The notes: generated by a model from the sequence alone, not told the origin. DNA of 64,000 bases from Streptomyces cacaoi (GCF_006539165.1 NZ_BJMM01000020.1:1-64000), one strand, 5' to 3'; positions 1 through 8,763 are shown, counted from the first letter of the stretch. Made by a program: numbers and translations.

Positions 1-170
1 GGAACGTGAGGGGCCCCGGACCGGGCAGGTCACAGGCGGGGCGCGAGGCCGTGAGCATCGTGAGGACGAGCGCCCGGCGCGAGCCGGAACGCGAGGGACC
101 CCCGACCGGGCAGGTCACAGCTTGGCGGGCCCCGAGCCCTTCAGCATCTTGAGGTCGAGGGCCTGGGCCA
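1..170. repeat. Degenerate tandem copy of a gene 3' end
   Basis: Bases 1-35 and 86-120 match at 32 of 35 positions, and similarity continues more weakly through 36-85 against 121-170. The second copy holds the stop codon and last codons of the GDSL hydrolase gene on the minus strand. Read on the minus strand the first copy still gives a related peptide (RALVLTMLTASRPAC against QALDLKMLKGSGPAKL), but the stop is out of frame. It is a decayed partial duplication of the 3' end, or the tail of a diverged paralogue lying left of the window. Confidence 0.6.
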
Positions 171-1425
171 TCGCGCGGTAGCCGTTGTCGCTGGGGTGCA
201 GATGGTCGCCGGAGTCGTAGGCGGCGAGCAGCCGTTCGGGGTGCGCCGGGTCGCGGAGGGCCGCGTCGAAGTCGACGTAGGCGTCGAAGACCTTGCCGGA
301 GCGGATCTGTTCGTTCACGCCCTGCCGTACGGCGTCCATCCGCGGTGTGTAGCCGCGGTGCCCGCCGAACGGGGTGAGCGTGGAGCCGACGACCTTCAGC
401 CCGCGCGCGTGCGCCTGCCGCACCAGGTCCCGCAGGCCCTTCACGATCTTCTGCGGGTCGCGCTGCCGCGGCGGCTTGATGATGTCGTTGAGCCCCATCT
501 CGATGATGACGCTCTTCACACCCGTCCTGGAGAGCACGTCGCGGTTCATCCGGCCGAGCGCGCTGGGGCCGTTGTTGGGCGAGAACTTGCTGCCGTCGAC
601 GAGGACGCGGTTGCCGCTGATGCCGCCGTTGAGCACGCTCAGCCGCGGCGCGTCCCGCTCGGTGCGCAGCCGTTCGGCGAGGAAGTCCGTCCAGCGGCGG
701 TTGGCGCCGGGGCTGGAGGTGATGCCGTCCGTGATCGAGTCGCCGAGCACGGCGACGGCGCCCTCGGTCTCGGCGCTCCACACGTCGACACCGCTGAGGT
801 AACGCCAGTACGGGCTCTGCTTGTTGAAGGCGGTGCCCGAGGTGTCCTCGGCGCGGTCGCCCTCGGCGACGTAGCTGGTCTGGCGTGCGTACGGGTGGTA
901 CGTGACGGGCCCGGACGGGGTGGGGGAGTAGGTGGTGATCAGCAGGTCGGCGGCGTGCGGGACGTTCAGCCGGACGGAGTCGCTGGTGACCTCGCCGCCG
1001 GCCGGGATGGTGACGGTCGGCTTGTTGCCGAAGGTCAGCCTGCGCATGGTGCCGGCCGCCGCCGTGGGGTTGCTGGGCGCGGCGGCGAGCGCGATCGTCG
1101 CGTGCGAGATCGTCAGCGGGCGGTTGCCGAACAGGTTGGACAGCTGGATACGGGCGCCGGTGCCGCCGACCGAGGTGTGCACCACGTTCCGTATCGACAT
1201 GTTGGAGAAGCCGTCGGAGGTGTGCGGTTCCGCCGCCGCCGGGGACGCCGACCAGGTGCCGACCCAGTTGCCCGAGGAGGCGGGCGCGGCCGAGTTGCGT
1301 GCCTGCGGGGCTCCGTCGTCGAAGCCGCTGTCGCCGCTGCCCACGCCGATGAATATGGCGGTGGAGACGAGGACCACGATCGCCGCTAGACCGGCGAGCA
1401 GGGCATAACCCATGTTCCTGGTCAT
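115..1425 (-). CDS. Membrane-anchored SGNH/GDSL hydrolase
   Basis: A 436-residue esterase/lipase-type hydrolase of the SGNH fold, probably displayed outside the membrane. Residues 6-28 form one hydrophobic N-terminal segment that can serve as signal anchor, followed by a low-complexity linker. Block I is GDSITDG with nucleophile Ser230, block II is GGISGN, block III is GLNDI, and the C-terminal Asp-His pair is in DHLHPSDNGY, so all catalytic blocks are present. The N-terminal 200 residues before block I form an extra beta-rich domain, as in many actinobacterial members of this family. The substrate cannot be inferred. The ATG has a GAGGAG about 12 nt upstream; an in-frame ATG four codons later is possible. 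Confidence 0.85.
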   Translation of the reverse strand: MTRNMGYALLAGLAAIVVLVSTAIFIGVGSGDSGFDDGAPQARNSAAPASSGNWVGTWSASPAAAEPHTSDGFSNMSIRNVVHTSVGGTGARIQLSNLFGNRPLTISHATIALAAAPSNPTAAAGTMRRLTFGNKPTVTIPAGGEVTSDSVRLNVPHAADLLITTYSPTPSGPVTYHPYARQTSYVAEGDRAEDTSGTAFNKQSPYWRYLSGVDVWSAETEGAVAVLGDSITDGITSSPGANRRWTDFLAERLRTERDAPRLSVLNGGISGNRVLVDGSKFSPNNGPSALGRMNRDVLSRTGVKSVIIEMGLNDIIKPPRQRDPQKIVKGLRDLVRQAHARGLKVVGSTLTPFGGHRGYTPRMDAVRQGVNEQIRSGKVFDAYVDFDAALRDPAHPERLLAAYDSGDHLHPSDNGYRAMAQALDLKMLKGSGPAKL

Positions 1426-1820
1426 GCGGGTTGTTTCTCCTCGGGCTGACGGAGCCCGGGGCTCCGAGTGGTCGGCGATCTCATGATCCCACGATCGAGG
1501 TGCGGGCCGTCCTCGGGGGCTTCGCGGGAAGCGGGGCGGACGATGGTGCGGCCCGGTCCGACCGTGCCGCGAGGAACATCTGTGCCGCCCTCACACACAG
1601 ACGTCCCCACGGCATGATCCGTTCCACTCGGGGTGCCGCGAGGGACAATGGCCACTGATGCTCCTCACGAGCGGGCGCACGGGGTCGAAAGCGGTGTGAG
1701 CCGGCCCGCGGTCACGCGGTTGACCTGGTGCTTCACCCGGGTTCGCGGAGCGTCGTGCGAGGTGTTTCCCGGTGCTGCGCGGCCGGGGCGGGGGCGGCGT
1801 CCAGGGAGCGGTGGGAGCGG
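1426..1820. other. Divergent intergenic region
   Basis: About 395 bases between the minus-strand GDSL gene and the plus-strand DUF445 gene, expected to hold both promoters. Short open frames here have no recognisable protein features or codon bias. I see no strong inverted repeat. Confidence 0.5.
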
Positions 1821-3176
1821 ATGGAACGGACAAACGAGGGTGAAAACCCCCGTCGCGGGGCCCGGCGCGTGAGAGCGATCACATCCGGCGCGGGCCCGGC
1901 CGGGCCCGGGGGGCCGGGCGTGTTCACGGCGGCCGACGAGGAGCGGCGGCGCGGGGTGCGCCGGATGAAGGCCATCGCGACCGGCGCCCTGCTGTTCATG
2001 GCCGTCGTCTTCGCACTGGCCACCTGGGGCGAGCACGCCGGGGCCGGGGCCTGGACGTCCTATGTCGCGGCAGCGGCCGAGGCCGGGATGGTGGGCGCGC
2101 TGGCCGACTGGTTCGCCGTCACGGCGCTGTTCCGGCATCCGCTGGGCCTGCCGATCCCGCACACGGCCATCATCCCGACGAAGAAGAACCAACTCGGCCG
2201 CAGCCTGGGCGACTTCGTGGGGGAGAACTTCCTCGCCGCCGACGTGGTGCGCTCCCGGCTCAAGGCCGTCGGCATCGGACAGCGGCTGGGCGCCTGGCTC
2301 GCGGAGCCCGCACACGCCGACCGGGTCACCGCCGAACTCGCCACCGCGCTGCGCGGCACGCTCACCGTGCTGCGCGACTCCGATGTGCAGGCCGTCGTCG
2401 GCGAGGCCATCACCCGTCGCGCGCACGCGCAGGAGGTCGCGCCGGGGCTCGGGACGATGCTGGAGAAGGTCGTCGCCGACGGCGGCCACCGGAGGGTCGT
2501 GGACCTGGTGTGCGTGCGCGCCGCCGACTGGCTCGACGAGCACCGGGACGCGGTCATGGACGCGGTCGCCGGGGGCGCGCCCGGGTGGACGCCCCGGTTC
2601 GTCGACCGCAAGGTGGGCGAGCGCGTCTACCGCGAACTGCTGCGCTTCGTCACCGAGATGCGCGACATGCCGGATCACCCGGCGCGCGGTGCCGTCGACC
2701 GTTTCCTCACGGACTTCGCCGCCGAACTGCGCTCCGACCCGGCCACCCGGGGCCGCGTCGAGCGGCTGAAGAACGACCTCCTCGACCGGCCCGAGGTCCA
2801 GGACCTGATCGCCTCCGCCTGGGGCGCGGTGCGCGCGATGCTGGTCGCGGCGGCGGAGGACGAACACAGCCAGCTGCGGCGGCGCGCCCGTGAAGCGCTG
2901 CTGTCCCTGGGCCGCCGGATGTCCGAGGACGACCGGCTCCAGGGCAAGGTCGACGGCTGGGCCGAGGGCGCGGCCGGCTATCTGGTGACGACCTACCGGG
3001 ACGAGATCACCTCGCTGATCACCGAGACCGTCGCCTCCTGGGACGCCGAGCACACCTCCCGCAAGATCGAGGCGCACATCGGCAGGGATCTCCAGTTCAT
3101 CCGCATCAACGGCACCGTCGTCGGCGCGCTCGCCGGCCTCGCCATCCACACGGTGGCCCGGCTCTCGGGCGCCTGA
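1821..3176 (+). CDS. DUF445 family membrane protein
   Basis: A 451-residue protein of the DUF445 family. After a Gly/Pro-rich N-terminus there is a hydrophobic segment (about residues 55-75), then the family's conserved stretch with EAGMVGALADWFAVTALF and the following HPLGLPIPHTAIIP element. The long middle is charged and probably helical, and a short hydrophobic C-terminal segment (VVGALAGLAIHTV) suggests a second membrane contact. The molecular function of the family is unknown. The ATG at 1821 is chosen because GGGAG lies just upstream; a GTG at 1869 is an alternative. It appears monocistronic. Confidence 0.85.
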   Translation: MERTNEGENPRRGARRVRAITSGAGPAGPGGPGVFTAADEERRRGVRRMKAIATGALLFMAVVFALATWGEHAGAGAWTSYVAAAAEAGMVGALADWFAVTALFRHPLGLPIPHTAIIPTKKNQLGRSLGDFVGENFLAADVVRSRLKAVGIGQRLGAWLAEPAHADRVTAELATALRGTLTVLRDSDVQAVVGEAITRRAHAQEVAPGLGTMLEKVVADGGHRRVVDLVCVRAADWLDEHRDAVMDAVAGGAPGWTPRFVDRKVGERVYRELLRFVTEMRDMPDHPARGAVDRFLTDFAAELRSDPATRGRVERLKNDLLDRPEVQDLIASAWGAVRAMLVAAAEDEHSQLRRRAREALLSLGRRMSEDDRLQGKVDGWAEGAAGYLVTTYRDEITSLITETVASWDAEHTSRKIEAHIGRDLQFIRINGTVVGALAGLAIHTVARLSGA

Positions 3177-3274
3177 CGGGCCGGCACCGCCCCGCCACCG
3201 GGGGCCGGGTTTCCCGGTGTCCCGCGCCGGTCCTAGGCTCGGCACCCACCGGGCGAAGGGGGGCGGGTGACGGC

Positions 3275-3745
3275 ATGCCGACGTGGGGGCTGATCGTCGA
3301 GACCACGGTGGGCATCGGACAGCGCAAGCGCACCGAAACGTATGTGCTGGCCCATATGACGGGCGACCGCGAGGAGGCGATGGCGGAACTCGAACGCCGG
3401 GCCAAGGTCGCGCAGCCCGAGCATCCGCGTACCCGGCGGCGCCGCCGGCTCTTCCGGCACGGCGACGGCTTCCTGCTCGTCCTGGACGGCAGTTGGGAGT
3501 CCTACAGCTCCCGGTTCACGCTCGCCGAACTCCTGGAGGACTCCGACGCGCCCGCCCCCGAGCCGGTGCCGCAGCCGGAAGACGACCCCACCGAGCGGTG
3601 GTTGGCGTCCGAGCCGCTCGCCGGGGACGGGCCCGGCGAGGCGGACGGAGCCGGCGGTGGCACGGGCGCGGGCGCCGCCCCGGAGCTGGACGAGGACGGC
3701 ATCCCCGTGAAGCCGTCCTGGCTGGGGCGCACCGACATCTCCTGA
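3275..3745 (+). CDS. Conserved hypothetical protein
   Basis: A 156-residue soluble protein I cannot assign to a named family, though its style is typical of conserved streptomycete hypotheticals. The N-terminal 85 residues are compact and look folded (VETTVGIGQRKRTETYVLAHM, an Arg-rich patch RTRRRRR, then GDGFLLVLDGSWESYSSRF). The C-terminal 70 residues are acidic, Pro/Gly-rich and probably disordered, ending in KPSWLGRTDIS. A purine-rich stretch (GAAGGGGGG) precedes the ATG. It lies about 100 bases downstream of the DUF445 gene on the same strand and could be co-transcribed. Confidence 0.7.
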   Translation: MPTWGLIVETTVGIGQRKRTETYVLAHMTGDREEAMAELERRAKVAQPEHPRTRRRRRLFRHGDGFLLVLDGSWESYSSRFTLAELLEDSDAPAPEPVPQPEDDPTERWLASEPLAGDGPGEADGAGGGTGAGAAPELDEDGIPVKPSWLGRTDIS

Positions 3746-3849
3746 CCCCGCGACGACCGATCCCGCCGCCGCGCCCGGGAACTCCCGTGTCGGTGGCGCA
3801 CGTTACGGTGGTGTGCACCGTCGGGCGGCCGGACGGTGCGCAGGACGGA

Positions 3850-3905
3850 CACTGCCAGTGCGCTGCCAGTGCGCTGTCACTGCACCAGCACCAGCGAGTG
3901 CACTG
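3850..3905 (+). promoter_or_regulatory. Repeat-rich presumptive operator region
   Basis: An 11-base unit TGCCAGTGCGC occurs twice in perfect tandem (3853-3863, 3864-3874), followed by a degenerate third copy (3875-3885). CACTG-C-CAGTG forms an inverted repeat at 3850-3860, CAGTG-N6-CACTG one at 3867-3882, and AGTGCACT is a perfect palindrome at 3897-3904. The cluster ends about 100 bases before the small membrane protein gene. Binding by a dimeric repressor is an inference. Confidence 0.5.
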
Positions 3906-4003
3906 CCGCCGGACTGCCACCGCGCAGCCACCGGGCGCGCTCCGGCTCCCGCGGAGCGCACACGGAGGACGAACACGGAGGGGAAGAGGGGGGAAGCACC
4001 GGC

Positions 4004-4348
4004 ATGCTGTACCGCACCGTCAGCACCTGGCGGATGTACCTCGTCTCGCTTCTCCTGCTCGCCGCCGGGGCGCTGTTGGCGTACACGGGGGCGAACTCCG
4101 GCTTCGTCGTGGTCGCCGCGACCGCCGCCGTCGCCGCGCTCTCCCTGCTGCTCGCCTGCTCCGACGCCGCCCCCGGGCTCGCTCCCGGGCGCGTCCGCAC
4201 GGCGATACGTGATCGTGAGCGGCGCACCGCCTTCCTGCCGCAACGGGATCCCGACGCCGCGGGCCGCCCGCGCCCCCGAGCGCCCGGCCACCCGCCACGG
4301 ACGACCACACGGGTGCCCCGCATACGCATACCCGCCGCCGTGAGCTGA
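4004..4348 (+). CDS. Small membrane protein (DUF6412-like)
   Basis: A 114-residue protein beginning MLYRTVSTWRMYL, with two adjacent hydrophobic segments (about residues 12-30 and 33-52) and then an Arg/Pro-rich, probably cytoplasmic tail. I associate it with the small actinobacterial DUF6412 family that sits upstream of YidC-like insertase genes, which matches its position here. The ATG at 4004 follows a long purine-rich stretch (GGAGGGGAAGAGGGGGGAAG); an upstream extension in the same frame has no membrane-protein character and covers the operator repeats. Its role is unknown; helping or regulating the downstream insertase is an inference. Confidence 0.65.
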   Translation: MLYRTVSTWRMYLVSLLLLAAGALLAYTGANSGFVVVAATAAVAALSLLLACSDAAPGLAPGRVRTAIRDRERRTAFLPQRDPDAAGRPRPRAPGHPPRTTTRVPRIRIPAAVS

Positions 4349-4720
4349 CCCGACGGCCGAGCGGCCCGCGAACCCGGGCGTGGCTCTCCTGCCGCGACGC
4401 TCCTGCTGCGACGCGCTGTGCCGTGCCGTGACCGCGGTGCTGCCGCGCCACGCCGTCGGCAGCCCCCGGGCCCTCGCCGGCCGCCTTCCCGCCGTCGTGA
4501 CGGACGCGCCGTGTGCCGACGCGCTTCCGTCGAGGGCGAGTTGCTGCCCCGGGTGAGCCGCCGCAGGTGAGCTGCCGCCGCAGGGATCTGCCGCTGTCTG
4601 CGCACCGCTGCCGTATGCGCCCGCCGTGCCCGTGTGCCTCGTCACGCCGACCGTTCACCGCGCCCCCTCCTCGCCAGGGGGCCACCCGGCTCGACGAGAC
4701 CCGTGGAGGGCTCAGCAACC
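4349..4720. other. Long spacer between small membrane protein and insertase
   Basis: About 370 bases without a convincing gene on either strand. It is rich in CTGCCG/GCCGTG runs but shows no strong terminator. A GGAGGG ribosome binding site for the next gene lies at 4705-4710. Confidence 0.45.
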
Positions 4721-5452
4721 ATGTCCGTACCCGCGACAGTCGTGGCGTCCGTCTCCGACGTCCTCGAACCCGTCTTCCAGCACTCGGCCACCGCCGCCGC
4801 CATCGTCCTGCTCACCCTGTGCGTCCGCCTCGCCCTGCACCCCCTGGCGCGGGCCGCCGTACGGGGCGAGCGGACCCGCGCCGAACTGGCGCCGCGGATG
4901 GGCGAGTTGCAGCGCAAGTACCGGGGCGACCCCGAGCGGCTGCGGCGCGAGATGCAGCAGCTCTACACGAAGGAGGGGGCCTCGCCGGCCGCCGGCTGTG
5001 CGCCGATGCTGCTCCAACTCCCCGTCTTCTTCATGGTGTACCACCTGTTCACCACCGACGACGGGCTGCTGGGGCACACCCTGCTCGGTGCCCCGCTCGG
5101 CGGGCGGTGGACGGACGCCCTCGCACACGGCGGGCTGCTCGGCGGCCACGGGCTGGTGTACCTGGCGCTGTTCGCGCTGACCGGCGCCGTCGCCACCTGG
5201 ACCTGTCTGCGGAACCGCCGCAACGCCGCCCGCACCCCCGCCGCCTCCGGGCAGCCGCCGATGATGCGGTTCCTGCCGCTGCTGTCCTTCGGAACGCTGG
5301 TCACCGTGGCCGTGGTGCCGCTGGCCGCCGCGCTGTACGTGGTGACCTCCACGACCTGGACGGCCGTCGAGCGGGCCGCACTCGGTGCCGGGCTGCCGCC
5401 GCGCCCCGAGGCCGGACAGCCGCCCCGGCGCGGGGCGCGGTCCACCAGGTGA
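4721..5452 (+). CDS. YidC/Oxa1 family membrane protein insertase
   Basis: A 243-residue polytopic membrane protein that inserts or folds membrane proteins. The first transmembrane segment carries a conserved basic residue (Arg36 in LLTLCVRLALHPL), equivalent to the essential Arg in the hydrophilic groove of Gram-positive YidC. The charged hairpin follows (RMGELQRKYRGDPERLRREMQQLY), then KEGASPAAGCAPMLLQLPVFF and three more hydrophobic segments. It is shorter than the yidC of the rnpA locus and lies outside that locus, so it is a specialised paralogue. GGAGGG lies 10 nt before the ATG. It is probably expressed with the small membrane protein upstream. Confidence 0.88.
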   Translation: MSVPATVVASVSDVLEPVFQHSATAAAIVLLTLCVRLALHPLARAAVRGERTRAELAPRMGELQRKYRGDPERLRREMQQLYTKEGASPAAGCAPMLLQLPVFFMVYHLFTTDDGLLGHTLLGAPLGGRWTDALAHGGLLGGHGLVYLALFALTGAVATWTCLRNRRNAARTPAASGQPPMMRFLPLLSFGTLVTVAVVPLAAALYVVTSTTWTAVERAALGAGLPPRPEAGQPPRRGARSTR

Positions 5453-5518
5453 ACCAGGTCTTGTGATTCTGAACACGCTCTTGGAGGATCATCTGAATTC
5501 GGCTGGAGGGAGAGCGAC

Positions 5519-6418
5519 GTGAAACTGCTGCGCGTCGGATCGGTAGGAGCTGAACGACCCGCACTGCTCGACGAGTCCGGGACACTGCGCGACCTGTCGG
5601 AGATCGTCCCCGACATCGACGGTGACCTGCTCGGGAACGCCGCCCTGCTCGACCGCGTCCGCCGGGCCGCCGCGGACGGCGCGCTGCCCGCGCTGCCCCG
5701 CGCGGCGGCGGACGCCGGAACCACCGGCGCCGGCGCCGAGCCGGAGAGCCTGCGCATCGGCCCGCCCGTCGCCCGGATCGGCAAGATCGTGTGCATCGGG
5801 CTGAACTACCACGACCACGCGCGGGAGACCGGCGCCGCCGTCCCCGAGGAGCCCATCGTCTTCCTCAAGGCGCCGGACACCGTCGTCGGCCCGCACGACA
5901 CGGTGCTCATCCCGCGCGGCAGCACCAAGACCGACTGGGAGGTCGAACTCGCCGTCGTCATCGGGCGGACCGCGCGGTATCTGGAGACCGAGGAGGAGGC
6001 GCTCGCCGCCGTCGCCGGCTACACCGTCGCCAACGACGTCTCCGAGCGGGAGTTCCAGATCGAGCGCGGCGGCCAGTGGGACAAGGGCAAGAACTGCGAG
6101 ACGTTCAGCCCGCTCGGCCCCTGGCTCGTCACCGCCGACGAGGTGCCCGACCCGCAGGCGCTGCCGCTGCGGCTGTGGGTCAACGGCCAGGTGCGGCAGG
6201 ACGGGAGCACGGCCGACCAGATCTTCTCCGTCGCCCACGTCGTGCGGTACCTCAGCCGGTTCGTGACGCTGCGGCCCGGTGACGTCGTCTGCACCGGGAC
6301 GCCGGCCGGGGTCGCCATGGGGATGGCGGAGCCGAAGCCGTATCTGCGGGACGGGGACGTGGTCGAGCTGGAGGTCGCCGGGTTGGGGCGGCAGCGGCAG
6401 GTGCTGAAGTCCGCCTGA
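5519..6418 (+). CDS. Fumarylacetoacetate hydrolase family protein
   Basis: A 299-residue enzyme of the FAH fold, which contains metal-dependent C-C hydrolases, decarboxylases and isomerases acting on 2-oxo acids. The metal ligands are visible as Glu141, Glu143 (DWEVELAVV) and Asp173 (ANDVSER), and the KGKNCETFSPLGPW stretch and the CTGTPAGV turn are typical. The first 80 residues form the usual N-terminal domain. GGAGGG precedes the GTG start. It stands alone between the insertase and a terminator, so the pathway (aromatic meta-cleavage, ureidoglycolate-like or other) cannot be decided. Confidence 0.88.
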   Translation: MKLLRVGSVGAERPALLDESGTLRDLSEIVPDIDGDLLGNAALLDRVRRAAADGALPALPRAAADAGTTGAGAEPESLRIGPPVARIGKIVCIGLNYHDHARETGAAVPEEPIVFLKAPDTVVGPHDTVLIPRGSTKTDWEVELAVVIGRTARYLETEEEALAAVAGYTVANDVSEREFQIERGGQWDKGKNCETFSPLGPWLVTADEVPDPQALPLRLWVNGQVRQDGSTADQIFSVAHVVRYLSRFVTLRPGDVVCTGTPAGVAMGMAEPKPYLRDGDVVELEVAGLGRQRQVLKSA

Positions 6419-6434
6419 GCAGCGCGGTTTCGAT

Positions 6435-6472
6435 GGGCCGGGCACCGGGAGGTTTCTCCTTGTGCCCGGCCC
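6435..6472 (+). terminator. Stem-loop after FAH-family gene
   Basis: Perfect 11-bp arms 6435-6445 and 6462-6472 (GGGCCGGGCAC with GTGCCCGGCCC), 16-nt loop, between convergent genes. It may serve both strands. Confidence 0.65.
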
Positions 6473-6546
6473 TTCGGCGGTGTGCCGCTGGGGGCGGACC
6501 GCCCCAGCTCGGGGTGCCAGGGGAGTGGGTTGCTCCTGGGCCCGGG

Positions 6547-7617
6547 TCAGAGGGAGCGGGCGGTTTCCAGGACCTGGAGGGTGGCGGCGGCCTCGTGGGC
6601 GGTGACCGGGGGCGGGGTGCCCTCGCGGAGGGCGAGGGCGACGGCGTCGTAGAAGGCGGGGTAGTCGCCGTCCAGGGTGGGCACGGGCCGGGTGTCCTCC
6701 AGGGCGCCGAGTCTGCCCCAGGCGGACTCCGGCTCCACGCCCCAGCGCACGCCCTCCGCCGGCCGGGACCCCTGCCGCAGCGCGGCCTCCTGGGGGTCGA
6801 GCCCGTATTTGACGTAGGCGGCCTCGCTGCCCAGCACCCGGAAGCGCGGGCCGAGTTGGGCGGCGGTGGCGCTCATCCACAGATGTGAGCGGACGCCGCT
6901 CTCGTGGGTGATGGCGATGAAGGTGTCGTCGTCGGCCTCGGCACCGGCGCGCCGCACATCGTGCTCGGCGTAGACGGAGGCGGCGGGTCCGAAGAGGGTG
7001 AGCGCCTGGTCGACCAGGTGGCTGCCCAGGTCGTAGAGGAGGCCGCCGATCTGCTCCGGGTCGCCGGACTCGCGCCAGCCGCCCTTGGGCGTGGGACGCC
7101 ACCGCTCGAAGCGGGACTCGAAGCGGTGGACCGTGCCGAGGCGGTCCTCGGCGAGCAGCGAGCGGAGGGTGAGGAAGTCGTTGTCCCAGCGGCGGTTCTG
7201 GAACGGCACGAGCAGCAGGCCGCGCTCGTCGGCGAGCCGGGCCAGTTCGCGGGCCTCGGCGGCGGTGCCGGCCAGCGGCTTGTCGACGACCACGGGCAGC
7301 CCGGCCTCCAAGGCCCGCCGGGCGAGCGGCACATGGGTGCGGTTCGGGGTGGCGACGACGACGAGGTCGATCCGTTCGGGCTCGGCGAACAGCTCGTCCG
7401 CCGTGGCGACCGTACGGACCTCGCCGCCGCCCGGTCCCGCGGCGGCGCGTGCCTGCTCCTGGCGCCCGGGGTCGGAGGTGACGACGGTGTCGAGCGTGAG
7501 CCCCGGCGTGGTGGCGATCAACGGGGCGTGGAAGACGGATCCGGCCAGGCCGTAGCCGAGCAGGCCGACGCGTACCGGGTCCGCGGGGGAGTCCATACGG
7601 TTCATGGGGGTGGTCAT
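6547..7617 (-). CDS. Gfo/Idh/MocA family oxidoreductase
   Basis: A 356-residue NAD(P)-dependent dehydrogenase of the Gfo/Idh/MocA type, which usually oxidises sugars, inositols or amino sugars. The Rossmann glycines are in LLGYGLAGSVFH (residues 19-30), VVVATPNRTH ends the nucleotide-binding part, and the catalytic lysine motif is VVDKPLAG. The C-terminal alpha/beta domain includes LYDLGSHLVDQAL with a conserved His. The ATG at 7617 is preferred over an upstream in-frame ATG that would reach into the divergent gene's leader. It faces away from a GntR/UTRA regulator 106 bases away, a common regulator-target arrangement, so the regulator may control it. Confidence 0.88.
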   Translation of the reverse strand: MTTPMNRMDSPADPVRVGLLGYGLAGSVFHAPLIATTPGLTLDTVVTSDPGRQEQARAAAGPGGGEVRTVATADELFAEPERIDLVVVATPNRTHVPLARRALEAGLPVVVDKPLAGTAAEARELARLADERGLLLVPFQNRRWDNDFLTLRSLLAEDRLGTVHRFESRFERWRPTPKGGWRESGDPEQIGGLLYDLGSHLVDQALTLFGPAASVYAEHDVRRAGAEADDDTFIAITHESGVRSHLWMSATAAQLGPRFRVLGSEAAYVKYGLDPQEAALRQGSRPAEGVRWGVEPESAWGRLGALEDTRPVPTLDGDYPAFYDAVALALREGTPPPVTAHEAAATLQVLETARSL

Positions 7618-7723
7618 GGGGGACAGCCTCGCAAAACGGTGTTGCCGGGTCACACAGCCGGTCCGAACGGGTCGCGTACCGGTGCCGGTCCGCCGCGGCC
7701 CGAAGCCCTGGCAGGATGCCGAG

Positions 7724-8506
7724 GTGGCTACCTCCCGCGAAAGCAGCGTGCCCTACGAGATCCCCGACGACGGGGCGGCGCCCGTGCGCGCCGGCATCCC
7801 CGAGCACGGCCGGGTGCCCCGCTACTACTGGCTCAAGGCGCGACTCGTCCCGCTCCTGGAGGGGCTGGGCGAGGGCGGGGCGCTGCCGACCGAACGTGAA
7901 CTCGCCGAGCGGTACTCGGTGTCCCGCGAGACCGTGCGGCAGGCCCTGCGGGAACTGCTGCTCGAAGGGCGGCTGCGCAGGTCCGGGCGGGGCACGGTCG
8001 TCGCCGGGCCGAAGCTGGAACAGCCGCTCGCGCTGGCCAGTTACACCGAGGGCGTGCGGCGGCAGGGGCGGGTGCCGGGGCGCACGCTCATCGGGCTGAC
8101 CCGGCATCCCGCGCCCGCCGGGCTCGCGGCGGACCTCGGTGTCGCCGCCGGGGAGCCGATGTGGCATCTGGAGCGGGTGCTGTTCGCCGACGACGAGCGG
8201 GTCGGTCTGGAGAGCACGTACCTCGCGGTGGAGCGGGCGCCCGCCCTCGACCGGGAGTTCGAGCCGGACTCGTCGTTCTACGCGTATCTGCGGGAGCGGT
8301 TGGGGGTGCGGTTCGGGGAGGCCACCGAGCGGCTGGAGACCGTGCTGGCCACGCCACGGGAGGCGTTGCTCGTGGGGACGCCGCCGGGGCTGCCGATGCT
8401 GTTGATCCACCGGGCGTCGCGGGACGGGGACGGGGTGCCGCTGGAGCGGGTGCGGGTGCTGTACCGCGGCGACCGCTTCAGCTTCACCGTCCACCTGGAC
8501 GGCTGA
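7724..8506 (+). CDS. GntR/HutC-type regulator with UTRA domain
   Basis: A 260-residue transcription factor. The winged helix covers about residues 30-95 with the GntR signature LPTERELAERYSVSRETVRQ, and the UTRA effector domain (about 115-255) contains WHLERVLFADDERVGLESTY and RVLYRGDRFSF. Members sense small ligands such as sugars, amino acids or phosphonates. A GTG at 7724 fits the family's length. Its position between a dehydrogenase gene (divergent) and the phosphonate operon (downstream, same strand) leaves two candidate targets. A strong stem-loop separates it from the operon. Confidence 0.88.
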   Translation: MATSRESSVPYEIPDDGAAPVRAGIPEHGRVPRYYWLKARLVPLLEGLGEGGALPTERELAERYSVSRETVRQALRELLLEGRLRRSGRGTVVAGPKLEQPLALASYTEGVRRQGRVPGRTLIGLTRHPAPAGLAADLGVAAGEPMWHLERVLFADDERVGLESTYLAVERAPALDREFEPDSSFYAYLRERLGVRFGEATERLETVLATPREALLVGTPPGLPMLLIHRASRDGDGVPLERVRVLYRGDRFSFTVHLDG

Positions 8507-8574
8507 CGCCCCCTGACCTGCTCTGCCTCCCCTGCCTCGGACTCCCCTGCCTTCCTGTTCAGGCCGGCACCGGA

Positions 8575-8636
8575 GCGCTCGCCTCAAGCGCCGGACGGGC
8601 CGAACCCCAGCCCGTCCGGCACTTGAGGACGAGCGC
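8575..8636 (+). terminator. Long stem-loop of dispersed Streptomyces type
   Basis: Arms 8582-8600 and 8610-8628 (CTCAAGCGCCGGACGGGC against GCCCGTCCGGCACTTGAG, one mismatch, closed by an outer C-G pair), 9-nt loop. They extend outward through GCGCTCG/CGAGCGC with a single bulged A. From memory, this GCCGGACGGGC / CCCGTCCGGC hairpin recurs in many intergenic regions of Streptomyces. It probably terminates the GntR transcript. Confidence 0.75.
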
Positions 8637-8763
8637 GAGCGATACCCCGCGACGGCGGAAAAGAAAAAAGGATCACGGAAGTGTAACGGGTCTGGGCCAG
8701 AGTTGAGCCCGGGTTCACCTGGGCGTTGCCGAGGGGACATCGCCCACCGCGAAGGTGCGGGGC

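Noticed and set aside
5489-8740. A 1083-codon open frame on the minus strand
   Set aside because: It is antisense to the FAH-family and GntR genes and runs in another frame across the Gfo/Idh gene; no domain is recognisable.
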